Notes under the pieces: generated by a model
Seen by the model: the letters and a program-made list of their open reading frames with translations, nothing else
Databases searched by the model: none
What the model was told of the DNA's origin: nothing
Program-made: the position numbers and the translations under genes
NCBI RefSeq assembly: GCF_039538765.1
Contig: NZ_BAABCJ010000001.1
Location: forward strand, 248,001 to 312,000
Direction: 5' to 3'
Origin: Zhihengliuella alba
GTDB lineage: Bacteria; Actinomycetota; Actinomycetes; Actinomycetales; Micrococcaceae
DNA length: 64,000 bases
In this document: in pieces, positions 16,747-25,147 of the stretch
How positions within the stretch are numbered: the first letter of the stretch is position 1
Layout: the number at the start of each line of letters is the position of its first letter

Positions 16747-16950
16747 GTGGCTGTTCCGAAGCGGAAAATGTCTCGCGCCAATACCCGTGCACGCCGGTCC
16801 CAGTGGAAGGCCACCGCGCCCAACCTGGTCAAGACCGTCGAGAACGGTCGCGTCACCTACAGCCTGCCGCACCAGGCCAAGGTCGTGACCGATTCTGCCG
16901 GCACCGAGCTGTTCCTTGAGTACAAGGGCCGCAAGGTAGCAGACGCCTAA
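16747..16950 (+). CDS. rpmF: 50S ribosomal protein L32, zinc-free form
   Basis: A 67-residue basic protein starting AVPKRKMSRANTRARRSQWK, characteristic of bL32. It has no cysteine, so it is the C- (zinc-independent) type; in actinobacteria such forms can replace the Zn-binding type. The start is GTG 16747, two bases after the DUF177 stop. rnc follows after nine bases. Confidence 0.97.
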   Translation: MAVPKRKMSRANTRARRSQWKATAPNLVKTVENGRVTYSLPHQAKVVTDSAGTELFLEYKGRKVADA

Positions 16951-16959
16951 AGACGTCTG

Positions 16960-17703
16960 ATGCCAGCATCAGAAGACCTGTTGAAGCGTCTCGGAGTCGA
17001 CATCGACTCCGAGACGCTTCGTCTTGCCCTCACGCATCGCTCGTACGCGTACGAGCACGGTGGCATCCCCACCAACGAGCGCCTCGAGTTCCTCGGCGAC
17101 TCCATCCTCGGCTACACGATCACCGAGCACCTCTACCACCGGTACCCCGATCTGCCCGAGGGCGACCTCGCCAAGCGCCGGGCCGCCGTGGTCAGCACCC
17201 GTGCGCTGGCACGCGTCGCCCGGGACCTCGGAATCGGTGAATTCGTCTACCTCGGCCAGGGGGAGAAGCTGACCGGGGGACGCGACAAGGCGTCCATCCT
17301 CGCCGACACCACCGAGGCGCTCATCGGAGCCACCATGCTCAGCTGCGGCGTCGAGACCGCCAAGGACATGGTCCTGCGGCTCATCGTCCCGCTCCTGGAC
17401 GAGGTGGAGAACCTCGGAGCCGGCGTCGACTGGAAGACGGCCATCCAGGAGGTCGCCGCCAGCCGCAAGCTCGGCACCGTTCACTACGTGGTCGAGGGAT
17501 CCGGGCCGGACCACGCCCGCGTCTTCCAGGCCACACTGACCATCGGCGGCACCGATTATGGCGCCGGCACCGGCCCCTCCAAGAAGGAGGCGGAGCAGGA
17601 AGCCGCTGCCGCTTCCTGGAAGCTGCTCAACGACGACGCCGCGGGCGATTCCGCCGCGCCCGTCGAGTCGAAGGAGCACTTCCGCGGCACCCGTCGTGCC
17701 TGA
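16960..17703 (+). CDS. rnc: Ribonuclease III
   Basis: A 247-residue double-strand-specific endoribonuclease that processes rRNA precursors and structured mRNAs. The catalytic signature NERLEFLGDSIL includes Glu43 and Asp47; the second acidic pair is in DTTEALIGA. A C-terminal dsRNA-binding domain (about residues 155-225) contains GPSKKEAEQEAAAASWKLL. The first codons form a perfect inverted repeat (separate entry). The ATG follows rpmF by nine bases; the 3' end overlaps the native mutM start by eight bases. Confidence 0.97.
   Translation: MPASEDLLKRLGVDIDSETLRLALTHRSYAYEHGGIPTNERLEFLGDSILGYTITEHLYHRYPDLPEGDLAKRRAAVVSTRALARVARDLGIGEFVYLGQGEKLTGGRDKASILADTTEALIGATMLSCGVETAKDMVLRLIVPLLDEVENLGAGVDWKTAIQEVAASRKLGTVHYVVEGSGPDHARVFQATLTIGGTDYGAGTGPSKKEAEQEAAAASWKLLNDDAAGDSAAPVESKEHFRGTRRA
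16983..17020 (+). promoter_or_regulatory. Perfect 18-bp inverted repeat inside rnc codons 8-21
   Basis: GAAGCGTCTCGGAGTCGA (16983-17000), two bases, then its exact reverse complement (17003-17020). In RNA this folds into a long uninterrupted stem, the kind of substrate RNase III cleaves, located at the start of the RNase III mRNA itself. The encoded peptide KRLGVDIDSETLR is the consequence of the palindrome. RNase III is known to destabilise its own mRNA in E. coli (leader stem) and has been reported to cut its own transcript in Streptomyces. Confidence 0.7.
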
Positions 17704-18510
17704 GCTGCCCGAGGCGGAGGTCGTCCGCCGCGGCCTGGACCGCTGGGTCTCCGGCCGCCGCGTCGCCGCCGTCGAGATCCTCGACCCACGCTCCCTCCGG
17801 CGCCAGGAGGGCGGGCCCGCGGCCTTCGAGTCGGCGCTCATCGGTGCCCGTTTCTCCGCGGCGGCCCGGCGCGGGAAGTTCCTCTGGCTGCCCTTCAGCC
17901 GGGACGGCTCCGAGGAGCCACGCGACGCCGTCGTGGCGCACCTAGGGATGAGCGGCCAAGTCCTCCTGCAGGACGCCGGCATGGCAGAGCCTCGGCACCT
18001 GAAGATCAGGATGACGCTCGACGGTGGTCCAGCCGGCGCTGGAGCCGATCTGCCGGGCGAGCTTCGGTTCGTCGACCAGCGCATCTTCGGCGGCATGTTC
18101 ATCAGCCCGCTGGTTCCGACGGAGGACGGCGCCCCCGGAGGTGCTGGCACAGGCCTGCCGCTGATCCCGGCTGCTGCCGGGCATATCGCCCGGGACGTCC
18201 TGGACCCGGTGTGGGACCCGGCGTCGTTCCACCGGGCGGTGACCCGGCTGCCGAGCGGACGCCCGCGCACCACCGGCGTCAAGCGCGTCATCCTCGACCA
18301 GGCTGTCATCAGCGGCGTCGGGAACATCTACGCCGACGAGGCCCTCTGGTACGCACGGCTGCACTACGAGCGTCCCGCGTCCGCGCTGACCCGGCAGCAG
18401 AGCGGGGTGCTCCTCGAGTCCCTCGTCGATGTGATGCTTCGCTCCCTCGAGGAGGGAGGCACCAGCTTCGACTCGCTCTACGTCAACGTCAATGGGGAGA
18501 GCGGCTACTT
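17696..18510 (+). pseudogene. mutM: Native mutM, 5' part, interrupted by the island
   Basis: It begins GTG-PELPEAEVVRRG, overlapping the rnc stop, and encodes 271 residues of formamidopyrimidine-DNA glycosylase: the N-terminal Pro-Glu catalytic pair, the beta-loop lysine region RRGKFLW, and the helix-two-turn-helix GVGNIYADEALW. It is intact up to SFDSLYVNVNGESGY and then runs into foreign sequence, with a stop at 18716-18718. The zinc finger that grips DNA is missing here and lies in frame at 40095-40256. The truncated product is very probably inactive. This is the chromosomal copy, being in the conserved rnc-mutM order. Confidence 0.9.
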
Positions 18511-18535
18511 AAACATTGACGTAGAGCGGGTCGAA
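18467..18535. repeat. 20-bp inverted repeat spanning the left island junction
   Basis: TTCGACTCGCTCTACGTCAA at 18467-18486, inside mutM, is matched in inverse orientation by 18516-18535 inside the island end; 19 of 20 positions agree. The arms are 29 bases apart and the junction (after TACTT, 18506-18510) lies between them. This looks like a recombinase recognition arrangement at attL, or like target sequence picked up by the element. Confidence 0.7.
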
Positions 18536-18710
18536 GGAAGCCGTACAGTCAAACGTCGTGATTGGCGGTGCCGGACAGCGGCCCGGCGTCAACGAGTCGT
18601 TTCCCGGTCTGACCTGGCACGACGAGCGCTGGCCAAGCCGCTCAGTGGTCCGACATGCTCAGCAGCGCACCGCCATGGAGCCGGGTTGCAGAGTCTGGGA
18701 GGTGCGAATC
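18511..18710. other. Island left end without a recognised gene
   Basis: 200 bases between the junction and the second mutM. They hold the inverted-repeat arm (18516-18535), the motif ACATTGA (18513-18519) also found inverted near the right end, and a GGGAGG ribosome site for the following gene. An open frame continues from GTG 18558 into mutM, but I recognise no homology in its first 51 codons. Confidence 0.5.
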
Positions 18711-19550
18711 ATGCCTGAATTGCCTGAGGTCGAAGTCGTGCGCCGGGGACTCGACGATCATGTCCGTAGCAGGAGGATCGCATCGGCTGTTGTCCGGCAT
18801 CCTCGGGCCGCTCGTCGTCATGTGGGCGGTCCGGAAGATCTGGCAGCGCGGATGGTCGGTGCGACGATCACGGGGACTGCCCGCCGAGGCAAGTACCTGT
18901 GGCTTATTCTAGACGGCGAGGACGCGCTGCTGGCGCATCTGGGGATGAGTGGGCAGATGCTCATCACGGCCCCTGAAGCTCCGGTCGCTGCGCATGAGCG
19001 GGCGCGGTTCACTTTCACTGATGGCTGCCATGATCTGCGGTTCGATGACCAGCGCACGTTCGGTCATCTGATGTACGACGAGGGCGGGGCATCACTTCCG
19101 TCGCCGATCGCCCACATCGCGCGGGATCCGTTCGATCCGCAGTTCGACCAAGCGGCAGCAGTTGCGCGAATCAAGAGCAAACGTATCGGGATCAAGCGCG
19201 TGCTGCTGGACCAGACGGTGGTGTCCGGCATCGGGAACATCTACGCCGACGAGGCGCTGTGGGCTGCCAAGGTGCACGGGGAGACGCCGGCTTCGTCGCT
19301 GAGCAGGCCGAGGATCTCAGCGCTGATCGATGCTGCTCGGGAGGTCATGGCTGCCGCACTCGCCCAAGGTGGAACCTCGTTCGATTCCCTCTACGTCGAC
19401 GTCGCAGGTAGCAGTGGCTATTTTTCCCGCAGCCTGAACGCCTACGGTCTTGCCGGCCAGCCCTGCACGCGCTGCGGGACGCCGATCGTGCGGGAGAAGT
19501 TCATGAACCGGTCGAGTTACTCCTGTCCGGTCTGCCAGCGGAAACGCTAG
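18711..19550 (+). CDS. mutM: Formamidopyrimidine-DNA glycosylase, complete copy carried by the island
   Basis: A 279-residue bifunctional DNA glycosylase/AP lyase that removes 8-oxoguanine and formamidopyrimidines. It has PELPEVEVVRRG (catalytic Pro/Glu), RRGKYLW, SGIGNIYADEALW, and a full C-terminal zinc finger (CTRCG ... CPVCQ). ATG 18711 follows GGGAGG. It is in the same orientation as the broken native copy but clearly diverged from it (for example it lacks the native copy's extra Gly/Ala-rich loop), so it is an acquired homologue, not a duplication. It probably replaces the disrupted gene. Confidence 0.95.
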   Translation: MPELPEVEVVRRGLDDHVRSRRIASAVVRHPRAARRHVGGPEDLAARMVGATITGTARRGKYLWLILDGEDALLAHLGMSGQMLITAPEAPVAAHERARFTFTDGCHDLRFDDQRTFGHLMYDEGGASLPSPIAHIARDPFDPQFDQAAAVARIKSKRIGIKRVLLDQTVVSGIGNIYADEALWAAKVHGETPASSLSRPRISALIDAAREVMAAALAQGGTSFDSLYVDVAGSSGYFSRSLNAYGLAGQPCTRCGTPIVREKFMNRSSYSCPVCQRKR

Positions 19551-19882
19551 TGTGAACGGCAGCTCGCACGTCGACTTTGATCGTCGTGCTGTATCGACAC
19601 ACAGTTCGTCAATGCGTATCGTTCGCCGTCGCCCTGGATGCTGGACGGTTCGTGGTTCAGTTGCTGATTCTCGCGATGACCAGAGCCGTCACGCCCGAGC
19701 CACTCGGGTCTAGATCTCCGATCGACGCCAGGGCTCGTCCGGGTCGGCAAGTGTTTCGAGCATGAGCTGGATCAGCCTGTAGAACCAGAGCCTGGAGAGG
19801 GTCTCCCTCGAAAAAACCAGCCCGCCACCTTTAGGCGGCGGGCTGGTCGCCACGGCGATGGTGCAGCTCTATTGAGAGTTCG
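19551..19882. other. Intergenic region without genes
   Basis: Apart from the terminator at 19811-19846 I see no coding region or repeat in these 332 bases between the convergent second mutM and the DHA2 exporter. Confidence 0.5.
19811..19846 (-). terminator. Rho-independent terminator of the DHA2 exporter gene
   Basis: CCAGCCCGCC and GGCGGGCTGG (19817-19826 and 19837-19846) form a perfect 10-bp stem with a short inner CCT/AGG pairing. On the minus strand it is followed by six T residues (19816-19811). It lies 36 bases past the stop of the minus-strand exporter. Confidence 0.9.
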
Positions 19883-21307
19883 TCAGGCGGTCTCTGCCGT
19901 CGGCTCCGGAGCGTCCTCGCCCACCTTCCCGCTGAGCGTCAGCGCAGCAAGAAGAGCCGCGGCGAGGAGGATACCCGCGCCCACGAGCAGCGCGGTGCCG
20001 TAGCCGTCGACGAGAGCCTGGGGCCCGGTGCCGCCGGTCCCGGCGGTGACTGTGGCGGCGACGCCTGCAAGGACCGCGAGGCCGAGGGCGACGCCGAGCT
20101 GCTGGGCGGAGTTCAGAAGCGCCGAGGCGATGCCCGCCTTGTCGGCCTCCACGCCGTAGACGGCGGCCTGCGTCAGGGCGATGACGCCGAGGCCGAAGCC
20201 GAGGGCCACGACCAGCATCGCCGGGGCGAGATGCAGCCAGTAGCCCGTCTGGGTGCCGATGGAGGAGAACCACAGCGCTCCCGCAGCGCCCAGCAGCCCG
20301 CCGAGGGCGGCGACCCAGCGCGGCGCGAGCTTGAGCAGCAGCTTGGGCGCGATGCCCGCGCCGAGGACGATGCCCACGGCGAACGGCAACCAGGACAGGC
20401 CGGTGATGAGAGGGCTGAACCCGCGCACCTCCTGGAGGTACAGGGTCACGACGTAGAACGTGCCCATCGGCCCGATCGCGAGCCCGAGCATCGTCAGGTA
20501 CGCGCCGGTTCGGCTGCGGTCCTTGAACAGCGACAGCGGCACCAGCGGGCTCGCGCTGGAGCGCTGCGTGAGAACGAACGCGACCAGCAGCGTGGCGGCC
20601 AGTCCGACAAGGACCCAGGCGATCGGATCGGCGAAGCCGTCCTCGCCGAAGCGGGTGATCGAGTAGACCAGCGAGACCATGCCGCCGGTGCCGAGCACCG
20701 CGCCGATCATGCCCAGACGGCCCGTGTGCCGCTCCGCGGCCACGAGCGTGCGCGTGCCCCAGAGTACGAGCAGGCCGATGGGCACGTTGACGAAGAACAC
20801 CCAGCGCCAGTCGAGCAGGTCGGTGAGCACGCCGCCGAGCAGCAGGCCGACGACGATGCCGAGCCCGGACATTGCGCCGTAGAGCGAGAGCGCTTTGTCG
20901 CGCATCGAGCGCTCGGAGAAAGTCGTCGCGATCAGGGCCAGGGCGTTGGGCGCTGCCAGCGCCGCGCCGATGCCTTGGACAGCGCGGGCGATGATGAGCA
21001 TCTCGACGTTGACGCCGAGGCCGCCGACGAGCGAGGCGACGACGAAGACGGCAATGCCGAGCTGGAGGGTGCGCCTGCGGCCCCATAGGTCGCCGATGCG
21101 CCCGCCCAGGAGCAGCAGCGCGCCGAACGCGAGGATGTAGGCGTTGACTACCCAGGGCAGGTGCACCGGGGCGACGCCCAGCTCCTCCTGGATGCTCGGC
21201 AGGGCGATGTTCACGATCGAGTCGTCGAGCACGAGCATGAGCTGCGCCGTCGCGATCACGAGCAGGGGTATGAGCCCGCCTCGGGGCTGGGTCTTCGTCG
21301 ATGTCAT
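19883..21307 (-). CDS. MFS transporter, DHA2 family (14-helix drug exporter)
   Basis: A 474-residue integral membrane protein. The pattern of hydrophobic segments and length fit the 14-TM DHA2 (EmrB/QacA) proton-coupled drug exporters. The family motifs LDDSIVNIALP in helix 1, GRIGDLWGRRRTL in the first cytoplasmic loop (motif A) and ARAVQGIGAALAAPNALAL (motif B/C region) are present. The substrate is unknown. It follows the copper operon on the same strand after a 201-base gap containing a palindrome at 21419-21441, so it is probably separately regulated. Confidence 0.9.
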   Translation of the reverse strand: MTSTKTQPRGGLIPLLVIATAQLMLVLDDSIVNIALPSIQEELGVAPVHLPWVVNAYILAFGALLLLGGRIGDLWGRRRTLQLGIAVFVVASLVGGLGVNVEMLIIARAVQGIGAALAAPNALALIATTFSERSMRDKALSLYGAMSGLGIVVGLLLGGVLTDLLDWRWVFFVNVPIGLLVLWGTRTLVAAERHTGRLGMIGAVLGTGGMVSLVYSITRFGEDGFADPIAWVLVGLAATLLVAFVLTQRSSASPLVPLSLFKDRSRTGAYLTMLGLAIGPMGTFYVVTLYLQEVRGFSPLITGLSWLPFAVGIVLGAGIAPKLLLKLAPRWVAALGGLLGAAGALWFSSIGTQTGYWLHLAPAMLVVALGFGLGVIALTQAAVYGVEADKAGIASALLNSAQQLGVALGLAVLAGVAATVTAGTGGTGPQALVDGYGTALLVGAGILLAAALLAALTLSGKVGEDAPEPTAETA

Positions 21308-21418
21308 TCGTCTCTCTCAATCTCTTCGTAGACGGCGTCGCGCCGTGACGGACGCTGTGGCGATGCCGCTCGCCTTCGTCTCACTGGGCGGAGGCGGGCA
21401 CCGCGGGTCGCCGGCAGA

Positions 21419-21441
21419 TCATGAGCGGGCTCTGCTCATGA
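21419..21441. promoter_or_regulatory. Palindrome TCATGAGC-7-GCTCATGA upstream of the DHA2 exporter
   Basis: A perfect 8-bp inverted repeat with a 7-base spacer, 112 bases upstream of the exporter start and 68 bases past the csoR stop. There is no T-run, so an operator for an unlinked regulator is more likely than a terminator. Confidence 0.4.
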
Positions 21442-21508
21442 ACTGTGGTCTGGCCGCCCTCCAGCATTCAAGGGGCGGCGGGTCTGTCTGCCTCGTCGGG
21501 GCGGCAGC

Positions 21509-21931
21509 TCAGGAGCGCACGAGCCGCTTGATGGCGTCGCTGGCTTCTTGGAGCTTCTCCTGAGCGGCTGCCTCGTCGCCCATTCGGGCGGCGTCGAGGA
21601 CGCAGTGCTTGAGGTGGTCGTCGAGGAGGCCGGTGGCCACGGTCTGCAGGGCCCGTGTCAGCGCGCTGACCTGGGTGAGGATGTCGATGCAGTACTGCTC
21701 CTCGTCGATCATCCGCGCGATGCCGCGGGCCTGGCCCTCGATGCGCTTCATGCGCGTCAGGTAGCCGGACTTGTCGCCGATGTAGCCGTGCTGGTGCTCT
21801 GCGTCGGCCCTCGGACCGGCCGCGCCGCCGCAGCAGCCGGCGTCGGCGAGTAGGCTCTCGCGGCCGTTCTCCGGGTCTTCCGTGCTCGTGGTGCTGCAGC
21901 AGCTTGCGGCTGGGGATGCTTCGGTCGTCAT
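21509..21931 (-). CDS. csoR: CsoR-family copper-sensing repressor
   Basis: A 140-residue all-helical repressor that releases DNA when Cu(I) binds. The copper triad is present with canonical spacing: Cys81, His106, Cys110 (YCIDIL and HLKHCV), matching the C-x24-H-x3-C pattern of M. tuberculosis CsoR. The N-terminal 50 residues are an extension containing two Cys-Cys pairs (11-12 and 33-34) and a His-rich patch, not part of the core fold; they may add metal binding. It is the last gene of the copper operon, 38 bases after copA, and should act on the two boxes at 25148-25199. Confidence 0.9.
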   Translation of the reverse strand: MTTEASPAASCCSTTSTEDPENGRESLLADAGCCGGAAGPRADAEHQHGYIGDKSGYLTRMKRIEGQARGIARMIDEEQYCIDILTQVSALTRALQTVATGLLDDHLKHCVLDAARMGDEAAAQEKLQEASDAIKRLVRS

Positions 21932-21969
21932 GTTCGTGGTGCCTTTCGGTCTTCGCGTGGGGGTCGGGT

Positions 21970-24243
21970 TCAGGGCTGCTTGGTAACGCTGCGGAATCCG
22001 CGCAGGCGCAGGCTGTTGCCGACGACGAAGACGCTGGAGAACGCCATCGCCGCGCCGGCGAGCATCGGGTTGAGCATGCCCAGCGCCGCGACCGGGACGG
22101 CGGCGACGTTGTAGGCGAAGGCCCAGAACAGGTTGGTCTTGATCGTCGACAGGGTCTTCCGGGCGAGCCGGATCGCGTCGACCGCGGCCCGCAGGTCCCC
22201 GCGCACCAGGGTGATGTCGGCCGCCTCGATGGCGACGTCGGTGCCGGTGCCCATCGCCAGGCCAAGGTCGGCCTGCGCCAAGGCTGGGGCGTCGTTGACG
22301 CCGTCGCCGACCATCGCGACGACCTTGCCGTTCCTCTGCAGGCGGGCGATGACCTCGACCTTGTCCTTCGGGAGGACCTCGGCGATGACCTGCTCGATGC
22401 CGACCTCGTGAGCGATCCGGCGGGCCACGGCGTCGTTGTCGCCGGTGAGCAGCACCGGGGTCAGGCCGAGCTGCTTGAGCTCGGCGATGGCCTGTGCGCT
22501 GGTGGGCTTCACTGCGTCGGCCACCACGAGGATCCCGCGGGCCTGTCCGTCCCAGCTGACGGCGACGACGGTCTTCCCCTCGACCTCGGCCGCGGCCTTG
22601 GCGGCGGCCACGTCGGGGGAGGGCCGCTGGGACCAGTCGGCCAGGAACGACTCGCGGCCGACGAGGACCGCGTGCCCGTCGACGACGCCCTGCACGCCCT
22701 TGCCCTCGACATTGGCGAAGTCCTCCGGCGTCGGGAGCTGACCGCTCTCCTCGGCCGCGCCCTTGGCGATGGCCTGGGCGATCGGGTGCTCGGAGGCGTT
22801 CTCGAGCGCGCCGGCAAGGCGCAGCAGCTCGGCGCGGTCGGTGCCGGGCTCAGCGATGACCTCCGTGAGGGTCATCTTGCCGGTCGTCACGGTGCCGGTC
22901 TTGTCGAGCACCACGGTGTCGACCGTCCGGGTGGACTCCAGGACCTCGGGGCCCTTGATCAGCACGCCCATCTGCGCGCCGCGGCCGGTGCCGACCAGCA
23001 GTGCGGTCGGAGTCGCGAGCCCGAGTGCGCAGGGGCAGGCGATGACCAGGACCGCGACGGCGGCGGTGAACGCAGCGGTGACCGGGAATCCTGCCCCGAG
23101 CCATGCGCCGAGGGCAACGACGGCGATGACGATGACGATCGGTACGAACACGCCGGAGATCCGGTCGGCCAGGCGCTGGACCTGGGCCTTGCCGGTTTGG
23201 GCGTCCTCCACCAGCTTGGCCATCTGGGCCAACTGGGTGTCGGAGCCGACGCGCGTCGCCTTCACGATCAGGCGTCCGCCGGCGTTGACGGTCGCGCCGG
23301 TGACCGGGTCGCCCGCGACGACCTCGACAGGTACGGATTCGCCGGTGAGCATGGAGGCGTCCACGGCGGAGGTGCCGGAGACGACGGTGCCGTCGGTGGC
23401 GATCTTCTCGCCCGGGCGGACGACGAACTCGTCCCCGACCTGCAGATCCGCGGTGGGGATCTTGATCTCGGCACCGTCGCGCAGCACCGAGACCTCCTTC
23501 GCGCCGAGCTCGAGCAGGGCGCGCAGGGCGGCCCCGGCTTGGCGCTTGGAGCGCTTCTCGAAGTAGCGGCCGGCGAGGATGAACATCGTCACGCCTGCCC
23601 CGACCTCGAGATAGATGTTCGCCGCCCCGTCGGAGGGGGCGATGGCGAGCTCGAACGCGTGCGTCATGCCCGGCGTCCCGGCGGTGCCGAGGAACAGGGC
23701 GTAGAGCGACCAGAGGAACGCCGCCGCGGTGCCCATGGAGATGAGGGTGTCCATGGTGGCGGTACCGTGCTTGAGGTTGGTCCACGACGCCTTGTGGAAT
23801 GGCCACGCCGCCCAGACGATCACCGGTGCTGCCAGCGCGAGCGACGCCCACTGCCAGTAGGTGAAATGGAGCGCCGGGACCATGGCCATCGCGATCACCG
23901 GGACGGTGAGCACGCTCGCTCCGATTAGTCGATGCCTCAGCGAGGTCAACTCGGGATCTGTCTCGTCTTCCGCCTCATACGTCGACACGGCAGGTCCGGC
24001 CTGCTGCGGCTTCGGCAACGCGGCCGTGTAGCCGGTCTTCTCGACCTCGCTGACCAGCAGCTGCGGGTCGTAGCCGTCGGGGACGGTGACCTTGGCCTTT
24101 TCCGTGGCGTAGTTGACCGTCGCGGTCACGCCGTCGAGCTTGTTGAGCTTGCGCTCGATCCGGTTCGCGCAGGACGCGCAGGTCATCCCGCCGATCTCGA
24201 GCTCGATGCCGGTGTCCGCGACCGGCTGTGCATGGGTGCTCAC
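21970..24243 (-). CDS. copA: Copper-exporting P1B-type ATPase
   Basis: A 757-residue P-type ATPase pumping Cu(I) out of the cytosol. It has an N-terminal heavy-metal domain with MTCASC (Cys22, Cys25), the intramembrane CPC motif (403-405), the phosphorylated DKTGT (Asp447), and the hinge motif GDGVNDAPAL followed by membrane helices. It lacks a second metal-binding domain. The start is GTG 24243, with GGAAGGGG upstream. Third gene of the CsoR-regulated operon. Confidence 0.95.
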   Translation of the reverse strand: MSTHAQPVADTGIELEIGGMTCASCANRIERKLNKLDGVTATVNYATEKAKVTVPDGYDPQLLVSEVEKTGYTAALPKPQQAGPAVSTYEAEDETDPELTSLRHRLIGASVLTVPVIAMAMVPALHFTYWQWASLALAAPVIVWAAWPFHKASWTNLKHGTATMDTLISMGTAAAFLWSLYALFLGTAGTPGMTHAFELAIAPSDGAANIYLEVGAGVTMFILAGRYFEKRSKRQAGAALRALLELGAKEVSVLRDGAEIKIPTADLQVGDEFVVRPGEKIATDGTVVSGTSAVDASMLTGESVPVEVVAGDPVTGATVNAGGRLIVKATRVGSDTQLAQMAKLVEDAQTGKAQVQRLADRISGVFVPIVIVIAVVALGAWLGAGFPVTAAFTAAVAVLVIACPCALGLATPTALLVGTGRGAQMGVLIKGPEVLESTRTVDTVVLDKTGTVTTGKMTLTEVIAEPGTDRAELLRLAGALENASEHPIAQAIAKGAAEESGQLPTPEDFANVEGKGVQGVVDGHAVLVGRESFLADWSQRPSPDVAAAKAAAEVEGKTVVAVSWDGQARGILVVADAVKPTSAQAIAELKQLGLTPVLLTGDNDAVARRIAHEVGIEQVIAEVLPKDKVEVIARLQRNGKVVAMVGDGVNDAPALAQADLGLAMGTGTDVAIEAADITLVRGDLRAAVDAIRLARKTLSTIKTNLFWAFAYNVAAVPVAALGMLNPMLAGAAMAFSSVFVVGNSLRLRGFRSVTKQP

Positions 24244-24282
24244 TGCGCGCCCCTTCCTCTCCTCGTACGCTGTGCCGACCGG

Positions 24283-24921
24283 TCAGCCGACCGGTCGGAT
24301 CTCGCTCTCGACGACCCACTTGTGGTTGGTCATCGTCATCTCGTCGTTCTCGACGTCGACCATGTAGACGGTCTCCTGGGTGGAGTGGTCGATCGTCGCC
24401 GTCGCTCCCTTCATCCCGGCCATGTGCTCGGCTTCCAGCACGACCTCGGTGCCGTCGGCCAGCGGTGCATCGCCGGGGTTCTCAAGCTCCTCGTGCACGA
24501 CCCACTTGTGGTCGACCACGGGCTCCCCACCGCCGATGGGCGTGTAGCTGACCGAGTACGTGGTCGTGGTGAACGCCCCGGAGATCGTCGCCTCTGCGCC
24601 GTCCATGCCCGGCATGTGGTCCGCGCTCAGCCGCACCCTCGATCCGACCGGGTAGGTGGGGTTCGCGGCTGGCTGGATGCCCGCGGGCGGTGCGCCGCCG
24701 TCGGCGGGGTGGTCATGGCCAGCCATGTCCCCGGATCCGTGGTGTGCGTTGTCGTTGCTGTTCATCTGCTCCGCTCCTTCGCTGTGCTCGTTCACCTGGT
24801 TCCGCTGGGTCCGCGACTCCACGACGCCCTCCGGGACGAGGACGCCGGCGAGCCCGTAGGCCCCGCCGAACGCCACTACCAGACCAGCGCCGTAGAGGGC
24901 GAGCCGGGCCAGTGCTCTCAT
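24283..24921 (-). CDS. YdhK (DUF1541)-like membrane-anchored protein with HMxGM repeats
   Basis: A 212-residue protein. Residues 1-28 form an N-terminal signal-anchor (ALARLALYGAGLVVAFGGAY); a His/Asp-rich linker (HHGSGDMAGHDH) leads to two tandem repeats of about 60 residues, each starting HMPGMDGAEATI or HMAGMKGATATI and ending in DHKWVVHEE or NHKWVVESE. This is the DUF1541 pattern of Bacillus YdhK. The Met/His motifs suggest extracytoplasmic copper binding (inference). Its ATG overlaps the copZ stop (ATGA), so it is co-translated with the chaperone. The N-terminal anchor resembles that of other copper-locus proteins, so this may be a domain fusion. Confidence 0.8.
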   Translation of the reverse strand: MRALARLALYGAGLVVAFGGAYGLAGVLVPEGVVESRTQRNQVNEHSEGAEQMNSNDNAHHGSGDMAGHDHPADGGAPPAGIQPAANPTYPVGSRVRLSADHMPGMDGAEATISGAFTTTTYSVSYTPIGGGEPVVDHKWVVHEELENPGDAPLADGTEVVLEAEHMAGMKGATATIDHSTQETVYMVDVENDEMTMTNHKWVVESEIRPVG

Positions 24922-25130
24922 CAGGCCCGCGCCGCCTGGTATCCGGCCTCCTCGACCGCGGCGAGGACCTTGGCGTCGTCGATCTCTCCCAGGCTCGTCA
25001 CGACGAGCCTTCCGGTCTTCGCGCTGACCTCGACGGACTCCACGCCGTCGATCTCGCTGACCTCTTCCCTCACCGACATCTCGCAGCGCCCGCAGGTCAT
25101 ACCCGTCACCTGGTACTCGTTCGCAGCCAT
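24921..25130 (-). CDS. copZ: Copper chaperone, heavy-metal-associated domain
   Basis: A 69-residue ferredoxin-like HMA protein with MTCGRCEMSV, the Cys-x2-Cys Cu(I) site. It carries copper to CopA or CsoR in the cytosol. First gene of the operon; it has a strong AAAGGAGG ribosome site, and the first CsoR box lies only 17 bases upstream of the ATG. Confidence 0.95.
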   Translation of the reverse strand: MAANEYQVTGMTCGRCEMSVREEVSEIDGVESVEVSAKTGRLVVTSLGEIDDAKVLAAVEEAGYQAARA

Positions 25131-25147
25131 CGGATGGCCTCCTTTCT

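Noticed and set aside
18558..19550. Longer start (GTG 18558) for the second mutM
   Set aside because: MutM needs Pro2 at the processed N-terminus for catalysis; the ATG at 18711 gives Met-Pro-Glu and has a good ribosome site.
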